Made by a program: the position numbers and the translations under genes. A stretch of DNA of 64,000 bases from contig NZ_JBFABE010000007.1 of NCBI RefSeq assembly GCF_040640155.1, positions 173,745 to 237,744 on the forward strand. Reading direction: 5' to 3'. This document shows, piece after piece, positions 1 to 7,844 of this stretch; positions within the stretch are counted from its first letter, which is position 1; every line of letters begins with the position of its first letter. The notes beneath the pieces are model-generated. The model saw only the letters and a program-made list of their open reading frames with translations. It had not been told where the DNA came from and made no database searches. Source of the DNA: Streptosporangium sp040640155. GTDB lineage: Bacteria; Actinomycetota; Actinomycetes; Streptosporangiales; Streptosporangiaceae.

Positions 1-390
1 GGCGGCACCAACCCCGAGGCGATGGACGGGGGACCGTTCGTCTACATCGAGGGCAAGAGCATGTCACCGGACGGGGCGCGGGACATCGTGACGCGGGTCA
101 GGGACCGGGCGCGAACGGAGCTGGCCGCCCGGCAGAGGGAGCTGAACGCGCCGCCGGCGACCTACATCGCGATGAGCGAGATGGTGCCGCCGACCGAGCC
201 GATGCCCCAGCGCGGGGGCAAGTCGCGCGGCGCGGCCGCGGCCCTGCTGCTGGGGGTGCTCGCGAGCCTGGCCTCGGTGTTCTCCCTGGAGAGCTTCCTG
301 GCCGCCCGCGCGCGCAGGCGGGGCGACCGGCGGCCGGTGCCGTCCGCGTCCGGCCGGCGGCCCGCCGAACCGTCGGCGCTGCGGCGGTGA
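1..390 (+). CDS. C-terminal part of a chain-length-determinant-like membrane protein (5' end outside window)
   Basis: The reading frame is open from the first base, so the gene starts upstream. What remains is a mostly hydrophilic helix-rich stretch (ARTELAARQRELNAPP) followed by one membrane segment (about residues 82-104 of the fragment) and a basic Arg-rich cytoplasmic tail. A coiled-coil-like periplasmic region, a last transmembrane helix and a short cationic tail are the usual ending of Wzz/CapA-type polysaccharide co-polymerases in actinobacteria. The following genes (polymerase, WecG, glycosyltransferase) fit that role. The call rests on topology and neighbours, because the diagnostic N-terminal Wzz domain is missing. 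It ends 7 nt before the next gene. Confidence 0.5.
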   Translation, partial: GGTNPEAMDGGPFVYIEGKSMSPDGARDIVTRVRDRARTELAARQRELNAPPATYIAMSEMVPPTEPMPQRGGKSRGAAAALLLGVLASLASVFSLESFLAARARRRGDRRPVPSASGRRPAEPSALRR

Positions 391-397
391 GGGCCCC

Positions 398-1798
398 GTG
401 ACGACCGTGCCGCTTCCCGCCTCCCTCGACCGTCCCGGCCTGCGCGCGGCCGACGGGGCCACCCTGGCCGCCGTGTTCGCGGTGGTCCTGATGCTCTCGC
501 CCGCGCGGCTGGTCTTCCGGGGGCTGCCGTTCTCGCTCACCCCGGCCGACGCGCTGGGCCTGTTCGCCGCGCTGTGGTGGTTCTGCGCCCACCTCACCGT
601 CACGCTCGGCGCCGCCAAGGGCTCCAACCCCGTGCGCACCGCGCTGTTCGCGTACGGCGCCGCGATGCTCCTCACCTACGGGTACGCCAGCGCCGCCTAC
701 CTGCCACCCGACGAGCTCGACATGGCCGACCACGCCATCGTCCTCGTCGTGGCGCTGGTCGGCATCGGGCTCGCCGCGTGCGACGGCGTCCGCGGCAGGG
801 AACGGCTGGACTTCGTCCTGCGGTCCCTCGTGGTCGCCGGAGCGGCCGTCGGGGTCGTCGCGGCGCTGCAGTTCGTGCTCGAGTTCGACCTCACCAAGTA
901 CCTGGACTTCCCCGGTTTCCGCTTCACCGCCGAGCTGCCGGCGATCCTGGAGAGGAACACGCTGCGCCGCGTCGCGGCCACCACCGGGCATCCCATCGAG
1001 CTCGGCGTGGTCTGCGCGATGCTCATCCCCCTCGCGTTGCACTACGCGTTCGACGCCCGCGACCGGGGCGCTCCCGCGCTGCGGTGGTGGGTCTGCTGCG
1101 CGCTGATCGGCGCCGGGCTGATGTTCTCGGTGTCGAGGTCGGCGGTGCTGGGGCTCGCCGTGGTCGCCGCGGTGCTGATGGCCGGGTGGCCGGCGCGCCG
1201 CCGGCTCTGGGCGCTGGTCGGCGGCGCCGGCTTCCTGGCGGTGACGAAGGTGGCCGTGCCCGGCCTGCTCAGCGTGTTCCTCGGCCTGTTCACCAGCCTG
1301 TCGAGCGATTCGAGCATCCAGTACCGGACCCACGACTACGCGGTGGCCGCCACCGAGATCGGCAACCATCTCTGGGTCGGCCGCGGGCTGGGCACCTGGT
1401 ACGCGCCCAAGCACCTGATCTTCGACAACCAGTACATCCTCTCGCTGGTGGAGACCGGCGTGATCGGCCTGCTCGCCTTCGCGGCGATCTTCCTGGCCGG
1501 GATCCGGGCGGCGCTGCGCGTCCGCCACCTCAGTTCCGACCCCGGGGTACGGGACCTGGGACTGAGCCTGGCGGCATGCCTGGTCGTCCCCCTGGTCGGG
1601 GCGGCCACCTTCGACCTGCGCTCGTTCGCGACCGTGGCCGGGCTGTCGTTCCTGATCATCGGCGTGACCGGCGCGCTGTTGCGGACCACCCGGCGGGCGA
1701 GGCCCCCCGGTACCGACGGCGGCACCGGAGAGGAGGTCACCCGGACAACCGGCCGCGCAGTTCCGCCCAGGAACCCGCCGCCAGATCACGCTCGCTGA
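398..1798 (+). CDS. O-antigen ligase/polymerase-like multi-spanning membrane protein
   Basis: A 466-residue polytopic membrane protein with about ten to twelve hydrophobic segments. A large extracytoplasmic loop near residues 290-340 contains a WVGRGLGTWYAP stretch, followed by the NQYILSLVETGVIGL motif typical of the Wzy_C/O-antigen ligase family (PF04932). Such proteins polymerise or transfer lipid-linked oligosaccharide on the outer face of the membrane. The GTG start at 398 lies 7 nt after the preceding gene, suggesting co-transcription. The 3' end overlaps by about 60 nt the tail of the oppositely oriented rmlC gene. Whether it is a polymerase or a ligase cannot be told from sequence. 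Confidence 0.75.
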   Translation: MTTVPLPASLDRPGLRAADGATLAAVFAVVLMLSPARLVFRGLPFSLTPADALGLFAALWWFCAHLTVTLGAAKGSNPVRTALFAYGAAMLLTYGYASAAYLPPDELDMADHAIVLVVALVGIGLAACDGVRGRERLDFVLRSLVVAGAAVGVVAALQFVLEFDLTKYLDFPGFRFTAELPAILERNTLRRVAATTGHPIELGVVCAMLIPLALHYAFDARDRGAPALRWWVCCALIGAGLMFSVSRSAVLGLAVVAAVLMAGWPARRRLWALVGGAGFLAVTKVAVPGLLSVFLGLFTSLSSDSSIQYRTHDYAVAATEIGNHLWVGRGLGTWYAPKHLIFDNQYILSLVETGVIGLLAFAAIFLAGIRAALRVRHLSSDPGVRDLGLSLAACLVVPLVGAATFDLRSFATVAGLSFLIIGVTGALLRTTRRARPPGTDGGTGEEVTRTTGRAVPPRNPPPDHAR

Positions 1799-2285
1799 TC
1801 ACGGCGACCGGCAGCGGCCAGCGGATGCCGAGCTCGGGGTCGTCGTAGCGGACGGCGAGGTCCTCGGCCGGGTCGTGCTCCCGGTCGATCCGGTAGCAGA
1901 CGTCCGCCTGATCGGTCAGTGCCTGATAGCCGTGCAACAAGCCAGGAGGAACGTAGAGATGAACGAACGCCTCATCGTCGAGGACGACCGACATCTGTCG
2001 GCCGAAGGTGGCCGAGTCCGGCCGGGCGTCGACGAGCACGTCGTGCACGGCGCCACGGGCGCACCGGACGAGCTTGGCCTCCCCCCGGCCCCCCCGGCCG
2101 TGCAGGGCCCGGATCGTCCCCCCGCGGGACCGCGACTGGCTGTCCTGGATGAAGGCGGCGGGCCGCAGCCCGTGGGCGGCGGCGAGCTCGGCGTCGAAGG
2201 TGCGGGTGAAGAACCCCCGCTCGTCCCGGTGCGGGGTGGGGACGAACAGCAGGACGCCGTCGATCTCGGCGCGTTCGACTCTCAT
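1737..2285 (-). CDS. rmlC: dTDP-4-dehydrorhamnose 3,5-epimerase
   Basis: A 182-residue cupin enzyme of the RmlC family, which converts dTDP-4-keto-6-deoxyglucose to dTDP-4-keto-rhamnose for polysaccharide synthesis. Visible family features are RGFFTRTFDAE near the N-terminus, the SRGGTIRALHG stretch with the catalytic His, KLVRCARGAVHDVLVD in the cupin core, and VPPGLLHGYQAL. The ATG at 2285 is chosen because GGAGG lies nine bases upstream and family homology begins here; the frame stays open further upstream but that part is low complexity. It is on the opposite strand to the flanking polysaccharide genes. No other rml genes are seen, so the remaining dTDP-rhamnose genes must be elsewhere. 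Confidence 0.88.
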   Translation of the reverse strand: MRVERAEIDGVLLFVPTPHRDERGFFTRTFDAELAAAHGLRPAAFIQDSQSRSRGGTIRALHGRGGRGEAKLVRCARGAVHDVLVDARPDSATFGRQMSVVLDDEAFVHLYVPPGLLHGYQALTDQADVCYRIDREHDPAEDLAVRYDDPELGIRWPLPVAVISERDLAAGSWAELRGRLSG

Positions 2286-2354
2286 GGGTCCATCCTCCCC
2301 GTTCCCGGCGCCCCGGGCCATCGGCGACCGGGCGGCGACACCGTTCCCCGAACC

Positions 2355-2540
2355 CGACAGAACGGCTCTTCTCTGCACGCCTCCCCGCACAACGGTTTCT
2401 CGCAGAACGGTTCCTCGCGGCAGGGCTCTTCGCATGACGCCCCCTCCCGGCGTGGTTCACCCCAGAACGGCTCCTCACGGCACGGTCCTCCCGATGACGA
2501 TCCCTCCCGGTCCGGTCTCCCGCGGAACGGATCCTCCACG
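2355..2540. repeat. Degenerate 15-18 nt repeats between rmlC and the WecG gene
   Basis: The stretch between the divergent rmlC and wecG genes contains repeated variants of AGAACGG(C/T)TCCTC separated by short related spacers. Read in the wecG frame it would give a run of Asn-Gly-Ser-Ser and Arg-His-Gly units. It contains no ATG, GTG or TTG codon in that frame, so either it is non-coding or the transferase begins further upstream, inside the rmlC antisense region. Confidence 0.5.
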
Positions 2541-2606
2541 GCCACACCGTCCGGCCGGGACGACGGGGCGGGACACGCGCGCGTCCGGGTCGGCGCCGTC
2601 GAGGTC

Positions 2607-3344
2607 ATGGCGATCGGCGAGGCGGAGCTGCTGGACCGGGTGGCCACCGGATGGCGGCGGGGACGGGGCGGCGCGATCGTCACCGCGAACGTCGACATCG
2701 TCCGCGCCGCCACCCGTACGCCCGCGCTGGCCGCGCTGGTCGCCCGCTCCGAGATCGTCGTCGCCGACGGCATGCCGGTGGTCTGGGCGGCGAGGATCGC
2801 CGGCCTGGCCCTTCCCGGACGGGTCACCGGTGCCTCGCTCGTCCACTCCCTGGCCGGGCGGGCCGCCCTGGAGAACCGCTCGATCTACCTGCTCGGCGGG
2901 GAGCCCGGCGTGCCCGAGGCCGCCGCGCGGGTCCTGACCGGGAGCCACCCCGGCCTGCGGGTGGCGGGCACCTGCTCGCCCCCCTTCGGGTTCGACAGGA
3001 CGCCACGGGGCCTGCGGGAGGTGGTCGCCCGGGTGAGCGCCACCGAGCCGGACCTCGTCATGGTCGGGCTCGGGTTCCCCAAGCAGGAGAGGGTCATCGA
3101 GGCCCTCCGGGCGGAATGGCCGCACGCCTGGTACCTGGGCTGCGGGGCCGGCATCCCGATGGCCGCCGGGCGGTTCCGCCGGGCGCCGGTGGCGTTCCAG
3201 CGGATGGGGGCCGAGTGGCTGTACCGGCTCGCGCTGGAACCACGCCGCCTGGCCCGCCGCTACCTGCGCGACGACGCGCCGTTCGCGCTCGCCCTCCTCG
3301 CGGGCGCCCTGCGCGACCGCCTGACCTCCCGGAGCCGTCGATGA
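2607..3344 (+). CDS. WecG/TagA/CpsF-family glycosyltransferase
   Basis: A 245-residue protein of the WecG/TagA/CpsF family (GT26), which transfers ManNAc-type sugars to lipid-linked acceptors at the inner face of the membrane. Family signatures are VTANVDIVRAA near residue 30, VADGMPVVWAARI, YLLGGEPGV, PDLVMVGLGFPKQERVI, and the C-terminal GCGAGIPMAAGRFRRAPVAFQRMGAEW. The start is uncertain. ATG 2607 gives the usual family length but trims a few residues of the first beta strand (RVRVGAVEV). The only upstream in-frame alternative I see outside CTG codons is GTG near 2229, which would add a repetitive Ser/Asn/Gly-rich tail. It overlaps the next gene by ATGA at 3341-3344, implying coupled translation. 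Confidence 0.82.
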   Translation: MAIGEAELLDRVATGWRRGRGGAIVTANVDIVRAATRTPALAALVARSEIVVADGMPVVWAARIAGLALPGRVTGASLVHSLAGRAALENRSIYLLGGEPGVPEAAARVLTGSHPGLRVAGTCSPPFGFDRTPRGLREVVARVSATEPDLVMVGLGFPKQERVIEALRAEWPHAWYLGCGAGIPMAAGRFRRAPVAFQRMGAEWLYRLALEPRRLARRYLRDDAPFALALLAGALRDRLTSRSRR

Positions 3345-5785
3345 CACCCGAACGCCACGACGGCACCGGCACGAGCACGACCGTTCCCGGGACACCGCAA
3401 CGCCACGACGGCACCGGAACCGGCACCGCAACCAGCACCAGTACCGGCACCGGCACCGGCACGACCGTTCCCGATCGGCTCCCGCTCGCCGTGGTGATCG
3501 TCACGTACGCGAGCGGCCGGGTCGTCGAGGGATGCCTGCGCTCGCTGGAGGCGGCCCTGGCCGGTGCCGGCCCCGCGCGGGTCATCGTGGTGGACAACGC
3601 CTCCCCCGACGACACCGTCGAGCGGGTACGCCGGGCCGCGCCCGGCGCGGAGGTCGTCCAGACCGGCCGCAACGGCGGCTTCGCCGCCGGGGTGAACGCG
3701 GGCATCGCCGCCGCGGACGGCTGTGACGTGCTCGTGCTGAACCCCGACATCCGGCTCGCGCCCGGCGCGCTGCTCCCCCTCCGGCGGGCGCTCGCCCTCC
3801 CGGGAACCGGGATCGCGGCACCACGCCTCACCTCCGAGACCGGAGAGCTCCACCTCTCCCTGCGCAGGCGTCCCACCGTGGCGAGGGCGCTGGGCGAGGC
3901 GCTGATCGGCGGGCACCGGGCCGGGCGGACCCCGGCCCTGGGTGAGCTGGTCGTCGATCCGGACGCCTACGACGGCCCGCGGACGGCCGACTGGGTGACC
4001 GGCGCGGCCTGGCTGGTCTCCCGCGCCTGCCTGGACGCCCTCGGCCCGCTGGACGAGCGCTACTTCCTGTACTCGGAGGAGACCGAGTACATGCTCCGGG
4101 CGGGGCGGGCCGGGTTCGCGATCCGCTACGAGCCCGCGTCCCACGCCGTGCACCTCGGCGGGGAGCAGTCCGTCTCCAGCCGGCTGTGGGCGATCTCCGC
4201 GGCCAACCGGGTCCGGATGCACCGGGAACTGCACGGCGGGCCGCGCGGCCTGCTGATGCGGCTGGCCGTCGGGCTCAACGAGCTGATCCGGGCGGTCGCC
4301 CGAGGCCGCGAGGGCGGCCGGCGGCACCGCGCCGCGCTGCGGGAACTGGTCACGATGCGCGAGTGGCCGCGCCTGCCCGAGGGAACGGCCCCGCCGGGCC
4401 CGCCGCCGTCCACGGCCCCCGGCGCCACCCCGGAGGACCGGGAGGCCGGGAAGGGCCGGGAGGCCGGGAAGGGCCGGGAGAGCAGGGGGAGCCGGGACGG
4501 CCGGCAGGCCGATGACGTGCCCGGCTACATCTGCTTCTCCGCGCAGGACTGGTGGTACCACAACCGGGCGCACTCGGACTTCCAGCTCATGCGCTCGGTC
4601 GCCGCCCACCGCAGGGTCCTGGTGGTCAACAGCATCGGGATGCGCATGCCGCTGCCCGGCAGGTCCACCCAGGTGCTGCGGCGGGTCGGGCGCAAGCTGC
4701 GCAGCGTCGCGATGCTCGTCCGGCGGCCGTTGCCCGAGCTGCCCGGTTTCTACGTGATGTCCCCGCTGCCGCTTCCCTTCTACGGATCGCCGACGGCCCG
4801 GCGGGTGAACGCCCTGCTGGTCCGGACCCAGGTGCGGGCCGTGGCGTGGGCGCTGGGGCTGCGCCGTCCCGTGATCATGGTGACGATCCCCACGGCATGG
4901 GACGTGGTGCGGCCGATGCGCAGGCGGGCGCTGGTGTTCAACCGCTCCGACCGGCACTCCTCGTTCCCCGAGTCCGACCGGGCGACGATCGAGGCGCTGG
5001 AGCGCGGCCTGCTGCGGGGCGCCGACCACGTGCTCTACGCCAGCAACGCACTGATGGGCGAGGAGATCGGGACCACCGGCGACCGGGCGTACTTCCTCGA
5101 CCACGGGGTGGACACCGACCACTTCCGCAGGTGCCCGGAGAGTGAGCAGCCCGCCGACCTCCGTGCCGTTCCCGGGCCGCGCGTGGGGTTCTTCGGCGCG
5201 CTGGACGACTACCTGGTCGACGTCGACCTGCTCGAACGGCTCGCCGTCGAGCTGCCCTACGTCTCGCTGGTCCTGATCGGTGACGCGACCGTCCCGATGG
5301 AACGGCTGACCCGGCACCCGAACGTGCACTGGCTGGGTTTCAGGCCGTACGAGCGGATCCCCGCCTACGGGTCGGGATTCGACGTCGCGATCATGCCGTG
5401 GCTGGACACGCCGTGGATCAGGAACTCCAACCCGATCAAGCTGAAGGAGTACCTGGCGCTCGGCCTCCCGGTGGTCAGCACCTCCTTCGAGGAACTCGCC
5501 GGGTACGCCGACCGGGTGAGGATCGCCACCGACCCCGACCTCTTCGTGGACGCCGTACGCGCGGCCCTGCGCGAGGGCGGCCTGCTGCCGGCCGAGACCG
5601 TGCGCGCCTCGGTGCTGGGCGCGTCCTGGTCCTCCCGCGCCGAGCGGCTGATGGCACTCGTCGAACCGCCCACCGAACCACCCAGCGAACCGACGACCGG
5701 ACCGCCCACCGAACCGTCCGCCCGGCCGACGACCGGACCGTCCGCCGAGCCGCTCGCCGGACCGGTGTCGGGCAGGGTCGCCTGA
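3341..5785 (+). CDS. Two-domain glycosyltransferase (GT2 fused to GT-B type)
   Basis: An 814-residue fusion. After a Thr/Gly-rich head of about 45 residues comes a GT2 domain (about 48-330) with LAVVIVTYASG, VDNASPDD, LNPDIRLAPG and YFLYSEETEY, the pattern of rhamnosyl-type GT2 enzymes. An acidic, Gly-rich linker (about 340-390) leads to a second domain from about 392 to 770 (YICFSAQDWWYHN, LDHGVDTDHF, VGFFGALDDY, NPIKLKEYLALGLPVVST). That domain resembles GT-B enzymes of the TuaH type, with the Glu of KLKEY at the donor site. The C-terminus is a Pro/Thr/Glu repeat. The gene overlaps both neighbours by ATGA and TGATG, so the three genes form one translational unit. Acceptors and donors are not predictable. 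Confidence 0.8.
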   Translation: MTPERHDGTGTSTTVPGTPQRHDGTGTGTATSTSTGTGTGTTVPDRLPLAVVIVTYASGRVVEGCLRSLEAALAGAGPARVIVVDNASPDDTVERVRRAAPGAEVVQTGRNGGFAAGVNAGIAAADGCDVLVLNPDIRLAPGALLPLRRALALPGTGIAAPRLTSETGELHLSLRRRPTVARALGEALIGGHRAGRTPALGELVVDPDAYDGPRTADWVTGAAWLVSRACLDALGPLDERYFLYSEETEYMLRAGRAGFAIRYEPASHAVHLGGEQSVSSRLWAISAANRVRMHRELHGGPRGLLMRLAVGLNELIRAVARGREGGRRHRAALRELVTMREWPRLPEGTAPPGPPPSTAPGATPEDREAGKGREAGKGRESRGSRDGRQADDVPGYICFSAQDWWYHNRAHSDFQLMRSVAAHRRVLVVNSIGMRMPLPGRSTQVLRRVGRKLRSVAMLVRRPLPELPGFYVMSPLPLPFYGSPTARRVNALLVRTQVRAVAWALGLRRPVIMVTIPTAWDVVRPMRRRALVFNRSDRHSSFPESDRATIEALERGLLRGADHVLYASNALMGEEIGTTGDRAYFLDHGVDTDHFRRCPESEQPADLRAVPGPRVGFFGALDDYLVDVDLLERLAVELPYVSLVLIGDATVPMERLTRHPNVHWLGFRPYERIPAYGSGFDVAIMPWLDTPWIRNSNPIKLKEYLALGLPVVSTSFEELAGYADRVRIATDPDLFVDAVRAALREGGLLPAETVRASVLGASWSSRAERLMALVEPPTEPPSEPTTGPPTEPSARPTTGPSAEPLAGPVSGRVA

Positions 5786-7314
5786 TGACCTCCGAAGAGC
5801 GAGGACGACCGCCGGGACGCGGGCACGCGACCGTACGCGGGACCGGACGGTCACTGCCGGTCCTGGCCGGGGCGGGGGCGGTGACGCTGGCGATGCTGGG
5901 CTCCTGCGCGGTCGGCACGCCGGCGGGCGCTCCCCGCGCTCCGCTCACCGGCGCCACGGGCGCCTCTCCCGGGGGCACGCCGCTCCCGGGAGGTCCCCCG
6001 GACGTCCCCCCCTCACCCGGTGCCCTTCCGACCGGCACCCCCACGGCCGGCGTCCTCCCGAACGGTGGCGGGTCGACGGGCGGCACGTCGGCCACCGGAA
6101 ACTCCTGGTCGGCCGCGGGCCCTCCCGCGACGGCCGCGCGGGTGCCGTGGGAGGGCGGCCCCGCCTACTACGGCCGGTTCGCCGCCCCGGCGGCGGCGGG
6201 CTGGACCAGCCCCTCGTTCTTCCCGGTGGGCGTCTGGTTCGAGTCGGTGATCACCCAGGCCGACGTGGACAAGGACAAGGCCGCCGGGATCAACACCTAC
6301 GTCGAGCTGACCACCACCACGAACATGGAGCTCGTACGGAAGAACGGCATGTCGGCGCTGACGAACGTCCCCCTGCCCGGCTACGGCAAGGAGACGGTGG
6401 GCTGGCTGCTCGACGACGAGGTCGACATGTGGGCGAAGGCCGGGGACGCTCCGTGGACGGGAAAACACCCCGGCGAGGGGGCCCTGTGCATCCCCGAGAA
6501 CAAGGGCTGCGGCTTCACCGTGCTGCGTACTCAGAAGAACCGGTTCCCACGGGGCGACGGAAGGATGCACTACGCCAACTACGGCAAGGGCGTGATGATG
6601 TGGGAGAGGGACGCGGACGCCGCCACGTTCGTCAACTACTTCACCGACGTCGTCTCGACGGACGTCTACTGGTACACCAGCGAGAGCGCCTGCCTGGACG
6701 GGAAGAACTTCCTGTCCCTGCCGCCCTCCCGGTGCCGCCGGGCCGCCAACTACGGCGCCGTCATCGACCGCCAGCGCGAGCTGGACGCGCTGGACGGACG
6801 CCTCCAGCCGATCTACGCCTTCGTCGAGGTCGGCTGGCCCGCCGAGAACGACACCCGGGCGATCGAGCCGTACCAGGTGACGGGCGCGGTCATGAGCTCG
6901 CTGATCCACGAGGCCCGGGGCATCATCTACTTCAACCACAACTTCGGCGGTCCGTGCCACTCCCAGCACGTCCTGCGCGAGAAGTGCGGGGAGAGGGTCA
7001 GGCCCGCGGTGACCGAGATCAACCGCAGGATCGCGAAGCTGGCGCCCGTGCTGAACACCCAGTCCTACCGGCACCGCTTCGGCCCCGGCCTCGACACCAT
7101 GCTGAAACACCACCGGGGCTCGTCCTACGTCTTCGCGATGCCCCGCGCCGCGAGCACCCCCGGCAGGCGCACGTTCACCCTGCCCCGCGGGGTACGGGCC
7201 TCCCGGGCGGAGGTCCTCTTCGAGAACAGATCAGTGCCGATCGACCGCAGGGGCAGGTTCACCGACTCCTTCGCCGCCGAACACTCCCACCACATCTACC
7301 GGATCACCCCCTGA
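5785..7314 (+). CDS. Putative lipoprotein glycosidase of the exopolysaccharide cluster
   Basis: A 509-residue exported protein. An Arg-rich N-region and hydrophobic core end in LGSC around residue 41, a plausible lipobox, followed by a long Pro/Gly/Thr linker to about residue 130. The folded part starts at YYGRFAAPAAAGW and contains FFPVGVWFESV, GWLLDDEVDMW, DVYWYTS, EVGWPAEND, HEARGIIYFNHNFGGPC, and a C-terminal beta domain. This resembles TIM-barrel glycoside hydrolases whose acids lie at strand ends (the DDE and EVGW stretches are candidates). I do not recognise a numbered GH family. Its start overlaps the glycosyltransferase stop, so it probably trims or modifies the exported polysaccharide. 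Confidence 0.6.
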   Translation: MTSEERGRPPGRGHATVRGTGRSLPVLAGAGAVTLAMLGSCAVGTPAGAPRAPLTGATGASPGGTPLPGGPPDVPPSPGALPTGTPTAGVLPNGGGSTGGTSATGNSWSAAGPPATAARVPWEGGPAYYGRFAAPAAAGWTSPSFFPVGVWFESVITQADVDKDKAAGINTYVELTTTTNMELVRKNGMSALTNVPLPGYGKETVGWLLDDEVDMWAKAGDAPWTGKHPGEGALCIPENKGCGFTVLRTQKNRFPRGDGRMHYANYGKGVMMWERDADAATFVNYFTDVVSTDVYWYTSESACLDGKNFLSLPPSRCRRAANYGAVIDRQRELDALDGRLQPIYAFVEVGWPAENDTRAIEPYQVTGAVMSSLIHEARGIIYFNHNFGGPCHSQHVLREKCGERVRPAVTEINRRIAKLAPVLNTQSYRHRFGPGLDTMLKHHRGSSYVFAMPRAASTPGRRTFTLPRGVRASRAEVLFENRSVPIDRRGRFTDSFAAEHSHHIYRITP

Positions 7315-7365
7315 CGTCCCGCGCCCGAGCGGACGCGACCGCCCCCGGCTCGCCGGCACCTTTCG

Positions 7366-7393
7366 GGTCCGGCCGTATGCCGGCGGCCGGACC
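7366..7393 (+). terminator. Hairpin after the glycosidase gene
   Basis: A perfect 10-bp stem (GGTCCGGCCG with its complement) around an 8-nt loop, about 50 nt after the stop codon. There is no U-tract, as is common for actinobacterial hairpin terminators. Confidence 0.6.
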
Positions 7394-7566
7394 GGGGCGG
7401 CGGGGGAGTGAAACGTTCAGGACCACCGCCCCCGCGGTGTTCCCACGGAACTACCGGGCGACCCCGGCCTGGCGGATCACGTTCTCGCTGCTGAGGGGAC
7501 GCATGCCTGCCGTGCGGGATGTGATCGCCCGCGGGTCGTCCGCGTCCGCCGGGAGGCCGGGCCTCC

Positions 7567-7591
7567 GAAACTTTCAGTCGTTTCCTTGACA
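7567..7591 (+). promoter_or_regulatory. GAAACTTTC palindrome and TTGACA hexamer upstream of GH30
   Basis: The 9-bp palindrome GAAACTTTC occupies 7567-7575 and is followed ten bases later by TTGACA (7586-7591), a consensus -35 box. No clear -10 box follows at the usual spacing. The same palindrome precedes TTGACT upstream of the GH5 gene at 13941. A related TGAAACGTTCA element sits at 7409-7419. Palindromes of the GAAA-N-TTTC type are known before Streptomyces xylanase genes, so a sugar-responsive repressor site is the likely meaning. Confidence 0.55.
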
Positions 7592-7844
7592 ATTTTCGGG
7601 GCTCTTTCCACACTTGGGTGCCGAACGTGACGCACCGTCCCGCCCAATTGTTAACGCAAACATATTGTGATCATCCTTCTCGGGTCGGCGGCGATCATGC
7701 TCGGAGGTGATGGCGGCCGAGGAGACTCGCGCCGCCGAGCCGAGGACGCGGCGGGACGAACGGTCGTGGAAACCGTCGAGCCGCCTCGGCCGGACCGGCT
7801 TCACCTGCCAGAAGCATCCGGATGGCACGATCTCGGGAGGGTCC

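Noticed and set aside
98..1789. Long antisense ORF opposite the polymerase gene
   Set aside because: It is Arg/Gly/Pro/Gln-rich, mirrors the codon bias of the opposite strand and shows no domain; the same applies to 3260-5854 minus and 24034-26055 plus.
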